A stretch of DNA of 58,198 bases from Clostridia bacterium. Its GTDB lineage: Bacteria; Bacillota; Clostridia; Oscillospirales; Acutalibacteraceae. How positions within the stretch are numbered: the stretch's first letter is position 1; each line of letters begins with the position of its first letter. A program made the position numbers and the translations under genes. The stretch spans positions 1-58,198 of the forward strand of contig JAQXZA010000050.1 in NCBI GenBank assembly GCA_029226955.1. Reading direction: 5' to 3'. Under the pieces are notes generated by a model that was not told the origin of the DNA, ran no database searches, and was given only the letters and a program-made list of their open reading frames with translations. This document shows, in pieces, positions 43,770 to 52,804 of this stretch.

Positions 43770-45071
43770 TTATTCTTCTGTTTTGGTTTCTTCTGCGTCA
43801 ACTGTATTCTCTTTAACAAGTTCCATAGCTCTTACAGCCTCAATGTCGCCAGCAACTTCTTTCTTTGAGAATGCTGCCTTGACTCTTTCGATTTTAACCT
43901 TGTAAGCGTCAGCAAGTTCCTGATACTTGTTTTCAACGTCCTCATCAGACGCAACGATATTTTCAAGTTCTGCAATCTTTTTGAGTGCAAGTCTTACTTT
44001 AACCTGTGAAACTGCTCTGTCGTGATATGTTTCACGGAGTTGTTCCTCAGTTATACCTGTGTACTGCATATAAATATTGAGGTCAAGTCCCTGTGCTCTG
44101 AGGTTCATTGCGAACTCGTCAATGATGTTGTCAACCTGATTTTCGTACATAGCCTCAGGAATTTCTGCCTGTAAAAGTTCGGCAAGTTTGTCAGCTACCT
44201 GACGTTCCTTACTGTTTTCAGCCTCTTTCTTACGTGCCTCAGCAAGTTTTTCCCTGATGTCAGCCTTGTATTCGTCAACTGTATCAAATTCGCTTACGTC
44301 CTTAACAAACTCGTCATTGAACTCAGGAAGTTCACGCTTTTTGATTTCGTGGAGTTTAATCTCGAATTTAACCGGCTTGCCTTTGAGTTCTTCTGCCTGA
44401 TAATCCTCAGGGAATGTTACGTCTATTGTAAATTCCTCGTCAGCCTTGTGACCGATAATCTGGTCTTCAAAACCCGGAATAAACTGGTTGCTGCCGAGTG
44501 TGAGGTTGTAATTTTCAGCCTCGCCGCCGTCAAAAGCCTCACCGTCAAGGAATCCCTTGAAGTCAATTACTGCAATATCGTCTTTTTCTGCGGCTCTGTC
44601 TTCAACAGTTACAAGACGGCTGTTTCTTTCAAGAACCTTCTTGATGTCGTTGTCAACATCTTCGTCAGTAATTTCAAGTGATGTAGGCTTAACTGCAATA
44701 CCCTTATAGTTTTCGATTGCGAGTTCAGGCTCAACAGTTACAACTGCCTTGAATGTAAAGCCGTCCTTGCCAGCCTTTTCAACATCAAGGTCAATGTGAT
44801 CTCTTACGAGTTCAAGACCAGCCTGTTCAGCAGCCTCTACAAGTGCCTGAGGGTAAAGGTTCTTCATTGCGTCCTCATAGAAAACACCCTCGCCGTATTC
44901 CTTTTCGATAAGTGAACGAGGTGCTTTACCCTTTCTGAATCCCGGAATTGAGATATTCTTAACCTGTTTTTTATAGACTTTATTAACTTCGTCCATAAAT
45001 GTAGCACCGTCTATTTCAACTACCAGTTCATAACGATTTGTTTCCACTTTGTTTGATGATTTTAATGTCAT
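43770..45071 (-). CDS. tig: Trigger factor
   Basis: 433 residues. Ribosome-binding domain with GFRKGKAPRSLIEKEYGE (the GFRxGxxP signature), central FKBP-type PPIase domain (AEKDDIAVIDFKGFLDGEAFDGGEAENY) and a long C-terminal helical chaperone domain. Acidic tail VDAEETKTEE. Ribosome-associated folding helper; first gene of the tig-clpP-clpX cluster. Confidence 0.97.
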   Translation of the reverse strand: MTLKSSNKVETNRYELVVEIDGATFMDEVNKVYKKQVKNISIPGFRKGKAPRSLIEKEYGEGVFYEDAMKNLYPQALVEAAEQAGLELVRDHIDLDVEKAGKDGFTFKAVVTVEPELAIENYKGIAVKPTSLEITDEDVDNDIKKVLERNSRLVTVEDRAAEKDDIAVIDFKGFLDGEAFDGGEAENYNLTLGSNQFIPGFEDQIIGHKADEEFTIDVTFPEDYQAEELKGKPVKFEIKLHEIKKRELPEFNDEFVKDVSEFDTVDEYKADIREKLAEARKKEAENSKERQVADKLAELLQAEIPEAMYENQVDNIIDEFAMNLRAQGLDLNIYMQYTGITEEQLRETYHDRAVSQVKVRLALKKIAELENIVASDEDVENKYQELADAYKVKIERVKAAFSKKEVAGDIEAVRAMELVKENTVDAEETKTEE

Positions 45072-45212
45072 TTTTTTATTCCTCCAATAATAAACCTGAA
45101 AAAGTCAATAGACATTATAACATATAAATATTGAATTTTCCAGTACTTTTTTAAATTTATTTTACAGGATAATTTTACTGATAAACGCATAATAATGCAG
45201 TTATCGTGATTT

Positions 45213-45902
45213 TTATTTTATTGCCAAAGGCATAAAACCAATGTAATCACAGGCGACAAGACGAAACTGTATTCCGTACTTTTCGCCCACAAACGCTTTT
45301 TTTGCGGCATTTCCTCCGTGAATATGTCCGTAAAAGCATTTTTTTATGTTATATTCACGGAGAATGTTCATTATCTCGTCACATTCAATATTGTTGTATA
45401 TCGGCGGATAATGAAGAAAAACAACAGGTTCATATCCGGCTTTTACTGCCGGTTCTATTGACATTCTGAGTCTGCCTGCTTCCCTGTTGAGAATTTTCAT
45501 ATCGGCGTCTGTTTCAGCGTCATAGAACCAGCCACGTGAACCGCAAAGTGCCGTTCCGTCAACCACAAAATAATTATTGTTAAGGATTGAGATTGTATCA
45601 AAACCGTTGTCGGAAATATAACTGTCCATTTTTGCTTTTGTTGTCCACCAGTAATCGTGGTTGCCTTTGATGATGATTTTCTTTCCGTTGAGTTTGTTTA
45701 TAAAATCAAAATCGGCATAGGTTTGTTTTATATTCATTGCCCACGAAATGTCACCGGCAATAACAACTGTATCGTCTTTCGTTATAAGTCTTTGCCAGTT
45801 TTTTTGTATGCGTTCGGTGTAATTCTGCCAGCCGCTGAAAACGTCCATAGGCTTATCCGTACCAAAGGAAAGATGAAGGTCGGCTATTGCATAAACAGAC
45901 AT
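45213..45902 (-). CDS. Calcineurin-like metallophosphoesterase
   Basis: 229 residues. Phosphoesterase motifs in order: IADLHLSFG, VIAGDISWA, IKGNHDYWW, VFLHYPP and YGHIHGG, giving the two-metal site. This compact YkuE/serine-threonine-like group in Clostridia is of unknown substrate; no membrane anchor. It follows thrC by 11 bases and is likely cotranscribed with it. Confidence 0.85.
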   Translation of the reverse strand: MSVYAIADLHLSFGTDKPMDVFSGWQNYTERIQKNWQRLITKDDTVVIAGDISWAMNIKQTYADFDFINKLNGKKIIIKGNHDYWWTTKAKMDSYISDNGFDTISILNNNYFVVDGTALCGSRGWFYDAETDADMKILNREAGRLRMSIEPAVKAGYEPVVFLHYPPIYNNIECDEIMNILREYNIKKCFYGHIHGGNAAKKAFVGEKYGIQFRLVACDYIGFMPLAIK

Positions 45903-45913
45903 TATGGTTTACC

Positions 45914-47419
45914 TCATTTGATTGAAAGACCGTTAAGAACAACCTGTGGCATTTCTGAAACTTCACAGTTGAATGAAAATCTTTCCTGTGCGTCTTTGAG
46001 TGCGGCAAGCGGTGCGGGAACAGGACATTTTGTAACTGCCGCAAGCTCGTCAACCATTGCAAACTCGTCATTCGGAAGTGTTTCGTCTGAAACTGCCGAG
46101 AGAACGCTCTTTGCAAACTTATAGGGGCTTGCTGTTGACGCAATTATTGACGGAGTTTTGTCGCCTGTCTGTGCAACATACTGATTGTAAACATTAACCG
46201 CAACAGCAGTATGTGTATCGCAAAGATAATTTTCGTTCTTGTAAAGGTCGCCGATTGTCTTTTTTGTGTTTTCGTCGTCACAGAATCCGCCAAAGAACAG
46301 TTCGTCTATTTTAGCCTTTACATCATCATCAACAGTGTATGAACCCTCTGTCGAAAGCTGGTTCATCCACTTTGCAACACGCTTGTCGTCGCCGTCAGTG
46401 AGGTGATAGAGAAGTCTTTCAAGGTTGCTTGAAACAAGAATATCCATTGACGGTGAAATTGTTGTGTAGAAATGTCTTTTCTTGTCATAAGTGCCTGTCT
46501 TAATGAAGTCGGTGAGGACGTTGTTTGAGTTTGAGGCACATATAAACTTATTAACAGGAAGTCCCATATTCATAGCGTAGAATGACGCAAGAATGTTACC
46601 AAAGTTACCTGTCGGAACAGCAACGTTTACCTTTTCGCCGTCCTTGATTTTGCCCTCGTTGAGCATATCACAATAAGCTGAGAAATAATAAACAATCTGT
46701 GGGAGAAGTCTGCCCCAGTTGATTGAGTTTGCACTTGAAAACAGCATATTGTTTTCTGCAAGTTTATCTTTAATTTCTTTGTTTGTGAAAATTTTCTTAA
46801 CACCTGTCTGTGCGTCGTCAAAGTTACCCTTTATTGCAACAACATTGACATTATTGCCCTGTTGTGTAGCCATCTGACGTTTCTGCATAGGACTTACGCC
46901 ATTTAAGGGATAGAATACCATAATTTTTGTGCCGTTTACATCTTTAAAGCCTTCGAGTGCGGCTTTACCTGTGTCACCGCTTGTTGCAACGAGAATTACC
47001 GCCTCTTTGCCGTTGTATGTCTTTTTAACGGACTTAGTGAGGAGGTGCGGAAGAATCTGCAAAGCCATATCCTTGAATGCTGATGTAGGGCCGTGCCAGA
47101 GTTCAAGAACAGACATATTTGTGTCGCCGCACTGAATGTATGAAATCGGAGCCGGATTTTCCGAGCCGAATTTTTCAGCCGTATAAGCAGCGTCAACACT
47201 CTCGTTTATTTCTTCTTCTGTAAAATCAGTGAGAAAATCCGCAAGAATTTTCTTTGCTCTGCCACGATAATCCATTGTGGCAAGAGTCTTTATATCATCA
47301 AATGAATATTTCGGCAATTCCTGTGGTACAAAGAGTCCTCCCTCGTCGGAAATACCCTGTGCTATTGCCTGTGATGCCGAAACAACGGTATTTTTGTTTC
47401 TCGTGCTGTTGTAATTCAT
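45914..47419 (-). CDS. thrC: Threonine synthase
   Basis: 501 residues from ATG 47419 (AAAGAGGT upstream). PLP Lys in LWHGPTSAFKDMALQ, N-terminal MNYNSTRNKNTVVSASQAIAQGISDEGGLFVP typical of the fungal/E. coli-like long type, phosphate loop VATSGDTGKAALEGF and VPTGNFGNILASFYA. Converts homoserine phosphate to threonine. Confidence 0.96.
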   Translation of the reverse strand: MNYNSTRNKNTVVSASQAIAQGISDEGGLFVPQELPKYSFDDIKTLATMDYRGRAKKILADFLTDFTEEEINESVDAAYTAEKFGSENPAPISYIQCGDTNMSVLELWHGPTSAFKDMALQILPHLLTKSVKKTYNGKEAVILVATSGDTGKAALEGFKDVNGTKIMVFYPLNGVSPMQKRQMATQQGNNVNVVAIKGNFDDAQTGVKKIFTNKEIKDKLAENNMLFSSANSINWGRLLPQIVYYFSAYCDMLNEGKIKDGEKVNVAVPTGNFGNILASFYAMNMGLPVNKFICASNSNNVLTDFIKTGTYDKKRHFYTTISPSMDILVSSNLERLLYHLTDGDDKRVAKWMNQLSTEGSYTVDDDVKAKIDELFFGGFCDDENTKKTIGDLYKNENYLCDTHTAVAVNVYNQYVAQTGDKTPSIIASTASPYKFAKSVLSAVSDETLPNDEFAMVDELAAVTKCPVPAPLAALKDAQERFSFNCEVSEMPQVVLNGLSIK

Positions 47420-47509
47420 AATGTTTACCTCTTTCTTTTTCATTTTATTTTATTTTGAATATCCGTATGATTTTTCAAATCAAAACGGAAGAAATTGAAA
47501 GCTATTATT

Positions 47510-48436
47510 TTACGCTTGTTTTGAGAAAAAATCTGCGGCATTATTAAAAAATATATCATCAACAAGCGACTGACTGTAATTCTGTTTCAGGAACAGTTCA
47601 TACAGATTTGGCATTGATTCTATACCGTTCATATCGTGCGGTATGTCTGCACCGTCAAAATCTCCGCCTATTGCAAGCGTTTTTTCACCGCCAAGCGACA
47701 GAAAATGTTCAGCGTGTCTTATTATATCATACATTTCCGCATTTGTCGCCCTTTTATTGAGAAAATCTCTGCAAAAATTCAGTCCGACAAGTCCGCCGCT
47801 GTTTTTTATTATTTCAAACTGTTCATCAGTCAGGTTTCTTTTGTGCGGAGTAATCTTTTTCGAGTCGGAATGTGACGCACAAAACGGCTTTTCTGAAATT
47901 TCGGCAACATCATAAAAGAGTCTTTCACTTGCGTGTGAAATGTCAACAATAATGTTGTTCTTTTCCATTTCCCTGACGGCTTTTCTTCCGAAATCGGTAA
48001 GACCGCCGCCGTTTTCAACACCGATACCGTCACCGAGTTCATTTGTGCCGTTCCACGTAAGAGTCATCATTTTGACACCGTATTTTTTCAGCATTGAAAT
48101 ATTTTCAATTTTTCCGTTAAGTACAGCACCGCTTTCTACGGTTAAAATTATGCCCTTTTGTTTTTTCGACTGTATCTCACGAATATCGTCGCCGTTTCTG
48201 CACCATTTAATGTCGGTATTTTCAAGCTGTTCTTCAAGTTTATTCACACAGCCAAGAAAAAATTTTTCGGCACTTTCGCCCCTGTATTCGTCGGTAATCC
48301 ATATTGCAAGACACTGAATATAAGGCGAAATCTCCCCTGTTTTATTGAACGAAATATGAAAACTGTCATTGAACAATGTGCTTTTTTCGGTATATGCCCG
48401 ATAAAGCGTGTCACAATGTAAATCAAAAAGCTGCAT
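47510..48436 (-). CDS. Membrane-dipeptidase-family (M19) zinc peptidase
   Basis: 308 residues from ATG 48436 (AGGAGG seven bases upstream). M19/amidohydrolase motifs: LFDLHCDTL (first metal His/Asp), LTVESGA (Glu), MTLTWNGTNELGDG, IIVDISHAS (His), CASHSD (His) and GGDFDGAD (Asp). No signal peptide, so a cytosolic dipeptidase. It overlaps the yraN 3' end by 14 bases, so it belongs to the ribosome-assembly/rnhB run. Confidence 0.9.
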   Translation of the reverse strand: MQLFDLHCDTLYRAYTEKSTLFNDSFHISFNKTGEISPYIQCLAIWITDEYRGESAEKFFLGCVNKLEEQLENTDIKWCRNGDDIREIQSKKQKGIILTVESGAVLNGKIENISMLKKYGVKMMTLTWNGTNELGDGIGVENGGGLTDFGRKAVREMEKNNIIVDISHASERLFYDVAEISEKPFCASHSDSKKITPHKRNLTDEQFEIIKNSGGLVGLNFCRDFLNKRATNAEMYDIIRHAEHFLSLGGEKTLAIGGDFDGADIPHDMNGIESMPNLYELFLKQNYSQSLVDDIFFNNAADFFSKQA

Positions 48437-48824
48437 AGCCGTCCTCCTGAATAAAGGCATTTTCAATATGGTTTATGCTGACAAGTTCCTGACTGCCCTT
48501 TGCAAGAACAACTTCAACAACATCAAAGCGTGGCTGTAAGTCTGTCGGATTTTTCTGCAAATAAATTGCCGCCGTCATCATCAGTTTTTTCTGTTTGCGT
48601 TTGTCAACCCATTCTGACGGTGTTGCTATTGCAAACTCATTTCTTGTTTTTACTTCCGCAAAAATAATATATTGGCTGTCACGGGCAATTATGTCAATTT
48701 CGCCGTAACGTGTATGAAAGTTACGTAATATAACATTAAGTCCCTTTTTTGTAAGATAGCCTGTTGCAATATCTTCACCGTGTTTTCCGATTATCTGAGC
48801 GGCTGTTTTTGGTTTGTCACTCAT
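48423..48824 (-). CDS. YraN-family (UPF0102) nuclease-like protein
   Basis: 133 residues from ATG 48824, which overlaps the rnhB stop by 8 bases. Core of the endonuclease-like fold: GKHGEDIATGYLTKKGLNVILRNFHTRYGEIDIIARD, IIFAEVKTR, RFDVVEVV. Function is not firmly established in the family. Its constant neighbour is rnhB. Confidence 0.88.
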   Translation of the reverse strand: MSDKPKTAAQIIGKHGEDIATGYLTKKGLNVILRNFHTRYGEIDIIARDSQYIIFAEVKTRNEFAIATPSEWVDKRKQKKLMMTAAIYLQKNPTDLQPRFDVVEVVLAKGSQELVSINHIENAFIQEDGYAAF

Positions 48825-49431
48825 TTTTGTTATCATCACCGTTAAGAATTTTTTTGAGGAATGACATACGGTGTATTTCACACGCTCCGTATTTGAGAAT
48901 CATCTCACGGTGTAATTGTGTTCCGTAGCCTTTGTGTTTTTCAAAAGCATATTCGGGGTATTTTTCCGCCATTTCAAGCATAAGTCTGTCCCTGCTGACC
49001 TTTGCAAGAATTGATGCGGCGGCTATTGACTGGGATTTTGCGTCGCCCTTTACTATTGCTATTGACGGAATATCTATGTCAGGTGTTTTATTACCGTCTA
49101 TCATAGCAAAATCCGGCTTTATCTGCAAGCCCTCTATTGCCCTTTTCATTGCAAGCATTGCGGCATTGAGAATATTTATCTTTTCTATTTCCTCAACGCT
49201 TGCCCACGCTATTGAATAGGAGAGTGCCTCTTTTTTGATTATATCAAACAGCTTGTCACGTTTTTTTGCCGTAAGTTTTTTTGAGTCGTCAACATCTTCA
49301 AGCACAAGTCCCTCAGGGAAAATTACTGCCGCCGCACACACGGGGCCGGCAAGAGGCCCACGACCAGCCTCATCAACTCCACATATTGACTTGTAACCTT
49401 GTTGTGCAAACATTGATTCATATTCTAACAT
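48817..49431 (-). CDS. rnhB: Ribonuclease HII
   Basis: 204 residues from ATG 49431 (GAGG upstream). Catalytic residues in GVDEAGRGPLAGPV and AMIDGNKTP, plus SIAAASILAKVSRDRLM and HKGYGTQLHRE. Cuts RNA in RNA-DNA hybrids and single ribonucleotides. The start lies 14 bases inside rbgA. Confidence 0.95.
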   Translation of the reverse strand: MLEYESMFAQQGYKSICGVDEAGRGPLAGPVCAAAVIFPEGLVLEDVDDSKKLTAKKRDKLFDIIKKEALSYSIAWASVEEIEKINILNAAMLAMKRAIEGLQIKPDFAMIDGNKTPDIDIPSIAIVKGDAKSQSIAAASILAKVSRDRLMLEMAEKYPEYAFEKHKGYGTQLHREMILKYGACEIHRMSFLKKILNGDDNKNE

Positions 49432-50305
49432 TCTGATGTTCCTCTGCCTTGTCAAGTGTAAGTTTTCCGAGTGTTGCGTTGCGAAATTCGTCAAGAACGG
49501 TTATTGCGGCTCTTTCGGTGTTTATCTCGCCGCCGGAAATTAACATTCCACGCTTTCGTCCGACTTTTTCGAGAATTTCGTAACCCTCAATATTCTGAAT
49601 ATCGTCCTTTGTGAGTTTGTATCTTGCACAAAGCGGTTCGGGATAATTGTCACGCAGATATTCAAGCAGTCGTCCCGCAAGATGTTCCGTGTCAAGTACA
49701 TCATCTTTTACAGAGCCGATAAATGCAAGTTTTTCGCCGACTGACTTATCGTCAAATTTCGGCCATAACACACCCGGTGTATCAAGTAAATCAAAACCCT
49801 TGCCGATTGTGAACCACTGGTTTCCTCTTGTTACTCCCGGTCTGTCCTCAACCTTTGCCCTGTTCTGTTTTGACATACGGTTAATGAATGACGACTTGCC
49901 GACATTTGGTATTCCGACAACCATAACTTTTATAGTTCTGCCTGTCATTCCCTTTGATTCCCACGCTTTTATGCGGTCTGAAAGGACGCTTTTGACTGTC
50001 GGTATAAAAGCATTTAAGCCCTTGCCTGATTTACAGTCAAGAGCTATTGCATTTATATTGTTCTGTTTAAAAACAGAGAGCCATTTTTTTGTTTCAACAG
50101 GGTCTGCCATATCGCATTTATTCATCACAACAAGACGTGGCTTGTTATTGATTACACTCCTCAAATCAGGATTGCAGCTTGAATACGGCACTCTTGCGTC
50201 AAGAAGAACGGCAACTGCGTCAACGAGTTTAAGCTGTGATTCAATCTGTCTTTTGGTCTTGGTCATATGACCGGGAAACCACTGTATAGATTTAAGTTCT
50301 TCCAT
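49418..50305 (-). CDS. rbgA: Ribosome biogenesis GTPase RbgA (YlqF)
   Basis: 295 residues. Circularly permuted GTPase: start IQWFPGHMTKTKRQIE, G4 VVMNKCDMADP, then G1 GIPNVGKSSFINRM and G3 LLDTPGVLWPK. Needed for late 50S assembly. It belongs to the rplS-lepB-rbgA-rnhB order common in Firmicutes. Confidence 0.96.
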   Translation of the reverse strand: MEELKSIQWFPGHMTKTKRQIESQLKLVDAVAVLLDARVPYSSCNPDLRSVINNKPRLVVMNKCDMADPVETKKWLSVFKQNNINAIALDCKSGKGLNAFIPTVKSVLSDRIKAWESKGMTGRTIKVMVVGIPNVGKSSFINRMSKQNRAKVEDRPGVTRGNQWFTIGKGFDLLDTPGVLWPKFDDKSVGEKLAFIGSVKDDVLDTEHLAGRLLEYLRDNYPEPLCARYKLTKDDIQNIEGYEILEKVGRKRGMLISGGEINTERAAITVLDEFRNATLGKLTLDKAEEHQNVRI

Positions 50306-50320
50306 ATATTTACTCCTGTT

Positions 50321-50902
50321 TTAATAAATGTTGCCGAAAGAGTCGAACGGATACATTCTGAACTCGGCTTTTCCGATTATGTTCTGAACAGGTATAAGAC
50401 CTATTTCCGTACTTCTGCTGTCGAGTGAACCCTCACGGTTGTCACCCATAACAAAAACATATCCCTCAGGAATAACGGACGGTATGTCAAGCGGATTTCT
50501 CAGTTGTTTTGTTGTACCCTTGATGTACGGTTCATCAAGAAGAACTCCGTCAACAACAACATCTCCTGTATCATAGTTAATACTGAGCGACTGTCCCTCT
50601 GTTGCAATTACACGCTTTATTATCGGCTCGGAATAATTATTTCCGTGACTTATAACAACTATGTCATTATTTTTCGGAGTGTACATAAAGTTTGAAACGA
50701 TAAGTCTGTCGCCGTTTTTCAGTGTATCGGTCATTGACGTTCCGTTTACAGTAACCTGTCTGAATACAAATGTAAGCAGTAAAAGCACAATAATAAGTGC
50801 GGTAATGAGTGCATTAGTCCATTCAAAAACCATAGTTGCAGGTGTAACCTTTTCTGTTTCTTCATTTTGGGTTGTGAGTTCTTCATTATTTTTGTCCGAC
50901 AT
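50321..50902 (-). CDS. lepB: Signal peptidase I (copy 1)
   Basis: 193 residues from ATG 50902 (AAAGGAG upstream). One membrane helix (ALITALIIVLLLLTFVF), catalytic Ser in VNGTSMTDTL, catalytic Lys in IIKRVIATEGQ and the box GYVFVMGDNREGSLDSR. Both dyad residues are intact. Cleaves secretory signal peptides at the outer face of the membrane. Closely related to copy 2 immediately upstream. Confidence 0.95.
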   Translation of the reverse strand: MSDKNNEELTTQNEETEKVTPATMVFEWTNALITALIIVLLLLTFVFRQVTVNGTSMTDTLKNGDRLIVSNFMYTPKNNDIVVISHGNNYSEPIIKRVIATEGQSLSINYDTGDVVVDGVLLDEPYIKGTTKQLRNPLDIPSVIPEGYVFVMGDNREGSLDSRSTEIGLIPVQNIIGKAEFRMYPFDSFGNIY

Positions 50903-50930
50903 TTCAAGCACTCCTTTCATAATAATCTTT

Positions 50931-51485
50931 TCAGAAAATTGTAAATCTGTCAAAAGGCATAATTCTCATCTGAACTTTTCCGATTATACTTGTCACGGGT
51001 ATAAGACCTATCTGTGTACTGCGGCTGTCAAGTGACGCCTCACGGTTATCACCCATTACAAATACATATCCCTCAGGAATTACCGACGGTATCTCCATAT
51101 TTTTATCCGTCTGAATTGTACGACCTGTAATATAAGGTTCATCAAGAATAACCCCGTCAACAACAACCTGATTTTTTTCAAAATCTATTGATAAACTTTG
51201 TCCCTCAGTGGCAATTACACGCTTGATAATCTGACTGTCATATTCCTTTGCGTGACTTATCACTACAACATCATTATTTGACGGCATTGTATCGTATGAT
51301 ACCGACATTATAAGTCTTTCACCGTCATAGAATGTCTGTTCCATTGATTCTCCGTTTACAACAACCTGTCTGAAAATAAATGTCATTGCAAGAATAATAA
51401 CAATCAATGCAGGTAAAAGCGTACCCAAAAGTTCAAATATTCCGGCTGAAAAAGCCTGTTTTTTCTGTTTTGTTTCACTTTGCAA
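50931..51485 (-). CDS. lepB: Signal peptidase I (copy 2)
   Basis: 184 residues. One membrane helix (TLLPALIVIILAMTFIF), Ser in VNGESMEQTF, Lys in IIKRVIATEGQ and GYVFVMGDNREASLDSR. Active-type enzyme. It shares long identical stretches with copy 1 (LDEPYI, IPSVIPEGYVFVMGDNRE), a recent tandem duplication by appearance. The 3' end overlaps the 5' region of copy 1's leader, with copy 1 start 29 bases downstream. Confidence 0.95.
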   Translation of the reverse strand: MQSETKQKKQAFSAGIFELLGTLLPALIVIILAMTFIFRQVVVNGESMEQTFYDGERLIMSVSYDTMPSNNDVVVISHAKEYDSQIIKRVIATEGQSLSIDFEKNQVVVDGVILDEPYITGRTIQTDKNMEIPSVIPEGYVFVMGDNREASLDSRSTQIGLIPVTSIIGKVQMRIMPFDRFTIF

Positions 51486-51491
51486 ATAACA

Positions 51492-52046
51492 TCACTCCCT
51501 GACATCATCAACGGACTTATTGAAATATTTTATCGGATAGATTACGGAATGTATTTTTCCGTATATATTATCTTCCTTAATAAGTTCCGCTGTGTATGTA
51601 CCGTTTCCGCTGAGGTCATCAGACGCAGTAAGAACATATCCGTCGGGAATTTTCATTTTGTTTCCGCAAAGCTCACTAACTCCGTTTGCCTGATGTATAT
51701 TTTCGGGCAAAACACCGTCAACAGCAAAATCATAACCGTATGTTGTGATTGTCTGTCCTCCGACGGCTATAATATGTGCTTTATATCCTGTATTTTTGTT
51801 TCTGACAACGACCTCGTCACCCGTACAGGCACGATAACCAAATGAAGAAACAAGGACTGATATTTTTTCATTTTCTCTCAGAGAAATTTCGGATATTCTG
51901 AAAACAAAGCTGAAAACAAATCCCGAAATCAGCACAACAATAATAACAAAATAAAACCATTCAAATGTAGTTCTTGTAATTGCAGTATTGTCGTCAGCGT
52001 CAATGTATTTATGCAAAGCGGATTTATGTTTTTGATTATACTGCAT
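51492..52046 (-). CDS. Signal-peptidase-like paralogue lacking the catalytic dyad
   Basis: 184 residues with one membrane helix (FYFVIIVVLISGFVFSFVF). Aligned by eye with copies 1 and 2, the Ser-containing segment (NGTSM) is lost and the Lys of IIKRVIATEGQ is replaced by Ala (KAHIIAVGGQ), while the fold landmarks FAVDGVLPEN, MKIPDGYVLTASDDLSGNGTY and YGKIHSVIYPIKYF remain. So it is a probable non-enzymatic relative that may bind substrates or the active enzymes. First of three in tandem. The signal-peptidase assignment rests on weak similarity plus context. Confidence 0.72.
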   Translation of the reverse strand: MQYNQKHKSALHKYIDADDNTAITRTTFEWFYFVIIVVLISGFVFSFVFRISEISLRENEKISVLVSSFGYRACTGDEVVVRNKNTGYKAHIIAVGGQTITTYGYDFAVDGVLPENIHQANGVSELCGNKMKIPDGYVLTASDDLSGNGTYTAELIKEDNIYGKIHSVIYPIKYFNKSVDDVRE

Positions 52047-52093
52047 TTGTCCTACCTCATATCAGGCACCGTAAGAAAATATCAAATGATAGC

Positions 52094-52121
52094 AAAAAAG
52101 GGACAATGACGTCCCTTTTTC
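52094..52121 (-). terminator. Intrinsic terminator after rplS
   Basis: AAAAAGGGAC ... GTCCCTTTTTT with T-runs on both sides. It separates rplS from the signal-peptidase-like genes, so those need readthrough or their own promoter. Confidence 0.8.
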
Positions 52122-52132
52122 TTAGAAAGATG

Positions 52133-52477
52133 TTATCTGATTTGTTCTTTGACTTTTGCAGCCTTACCAACTCTGTCACGGAGATAATAAAGTTTACTTC
52201 TGCGAACACGACCGTTTCTGATAACCTTTACATCAGTTACGTTAGGTGAGTTTACAGGGAATACTCTTTCAACACCTACACCGTAAGCTACACGGCGAAC
52301 TGTGAAAGTTTCTGCTACTCCGCTGCCTCTGCGGGCAATTACTGTTCCCTCAAACATCTGAATCCTTTCTCTGTCGCCTTCACGGATATTTACACTTACA
52401 CGAACTGTATCACCGATTTCAAACTTAGGCAGTTCAGATTTGATTGAGCTTGCTGCGATTGTTTTAAGTGCGTCCAT
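52133..52477 (-). CDS. rplS: 50S ribosomal protein L19
   Basis: 114 residues, normal size. Conserved [51 protein letters not shown] and [20 protein letters not shown]. Sits at the 30S-50S interface. RBS AGGAGG. A structured leader precedes it. Confidence 0.98.
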   Translation of the reverse strand: MDALKTIAASSIKSELPKFEIGDTVRVSVNIREGDRERIQMFEGTVIARRGSGVAETFTVRRVAYGVGVERVFPVNSPNVTDVKVIRNGRVRRSKLYYLRDRVGKAAKVKEQIR

Positions 52478-52489
52478 TTTAAAAAATCC

Positions 52490-52602
52490 TCCTGTATTTC
52501 AGACATTCATGCCCGATTTTTTCGGACAGAGGACTGTCCGTTTCAAAGTACGGCTTATAGCCATGCTATGAACCCCATCACAAGTGACGGTATCCAAAGA
52601 CT
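52490..52602 (-). promoter_or_regulatory. Probable L19 leader RNA
   Basis: A leader of about 110 bases starts with ATACCGTCACTTGTGATGGGG and contains a GGACAG-TCCTCTGTCC hairpin. It looks like the ribosomal L19 leader described in Firmicutes, thought to bind L19 for autoregulation. Assigned from position and partial resemblance only. Confidence 0.6.
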
Positions 52603-52607
52603 TGAAT

Positions 52608-52636
52608 ATTATAACACAGATTTTTCGTACTTGCAA
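52608..52636 (-). promoter_or_regulatory. rplS promoter
   Basis: TTGCAA (52631-52636), 17-base spacer, TATAAT (52608-52613). Confidence 0.75.
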
Positions 52637-52804
52637 GCATTATTTTAATTTTTTATCAGGATTGCGGAATTTATATTATTTTTACGATAATTTTTCAAAA
52701 AATAAGGGTAATTTCTTCTATTGCACTTTGATTATTATGATTATATAATTATTACAAAGTCTATTTTGAATTATATAATCATTCCACAAAGAAAGGAAAT
52801 GTTA

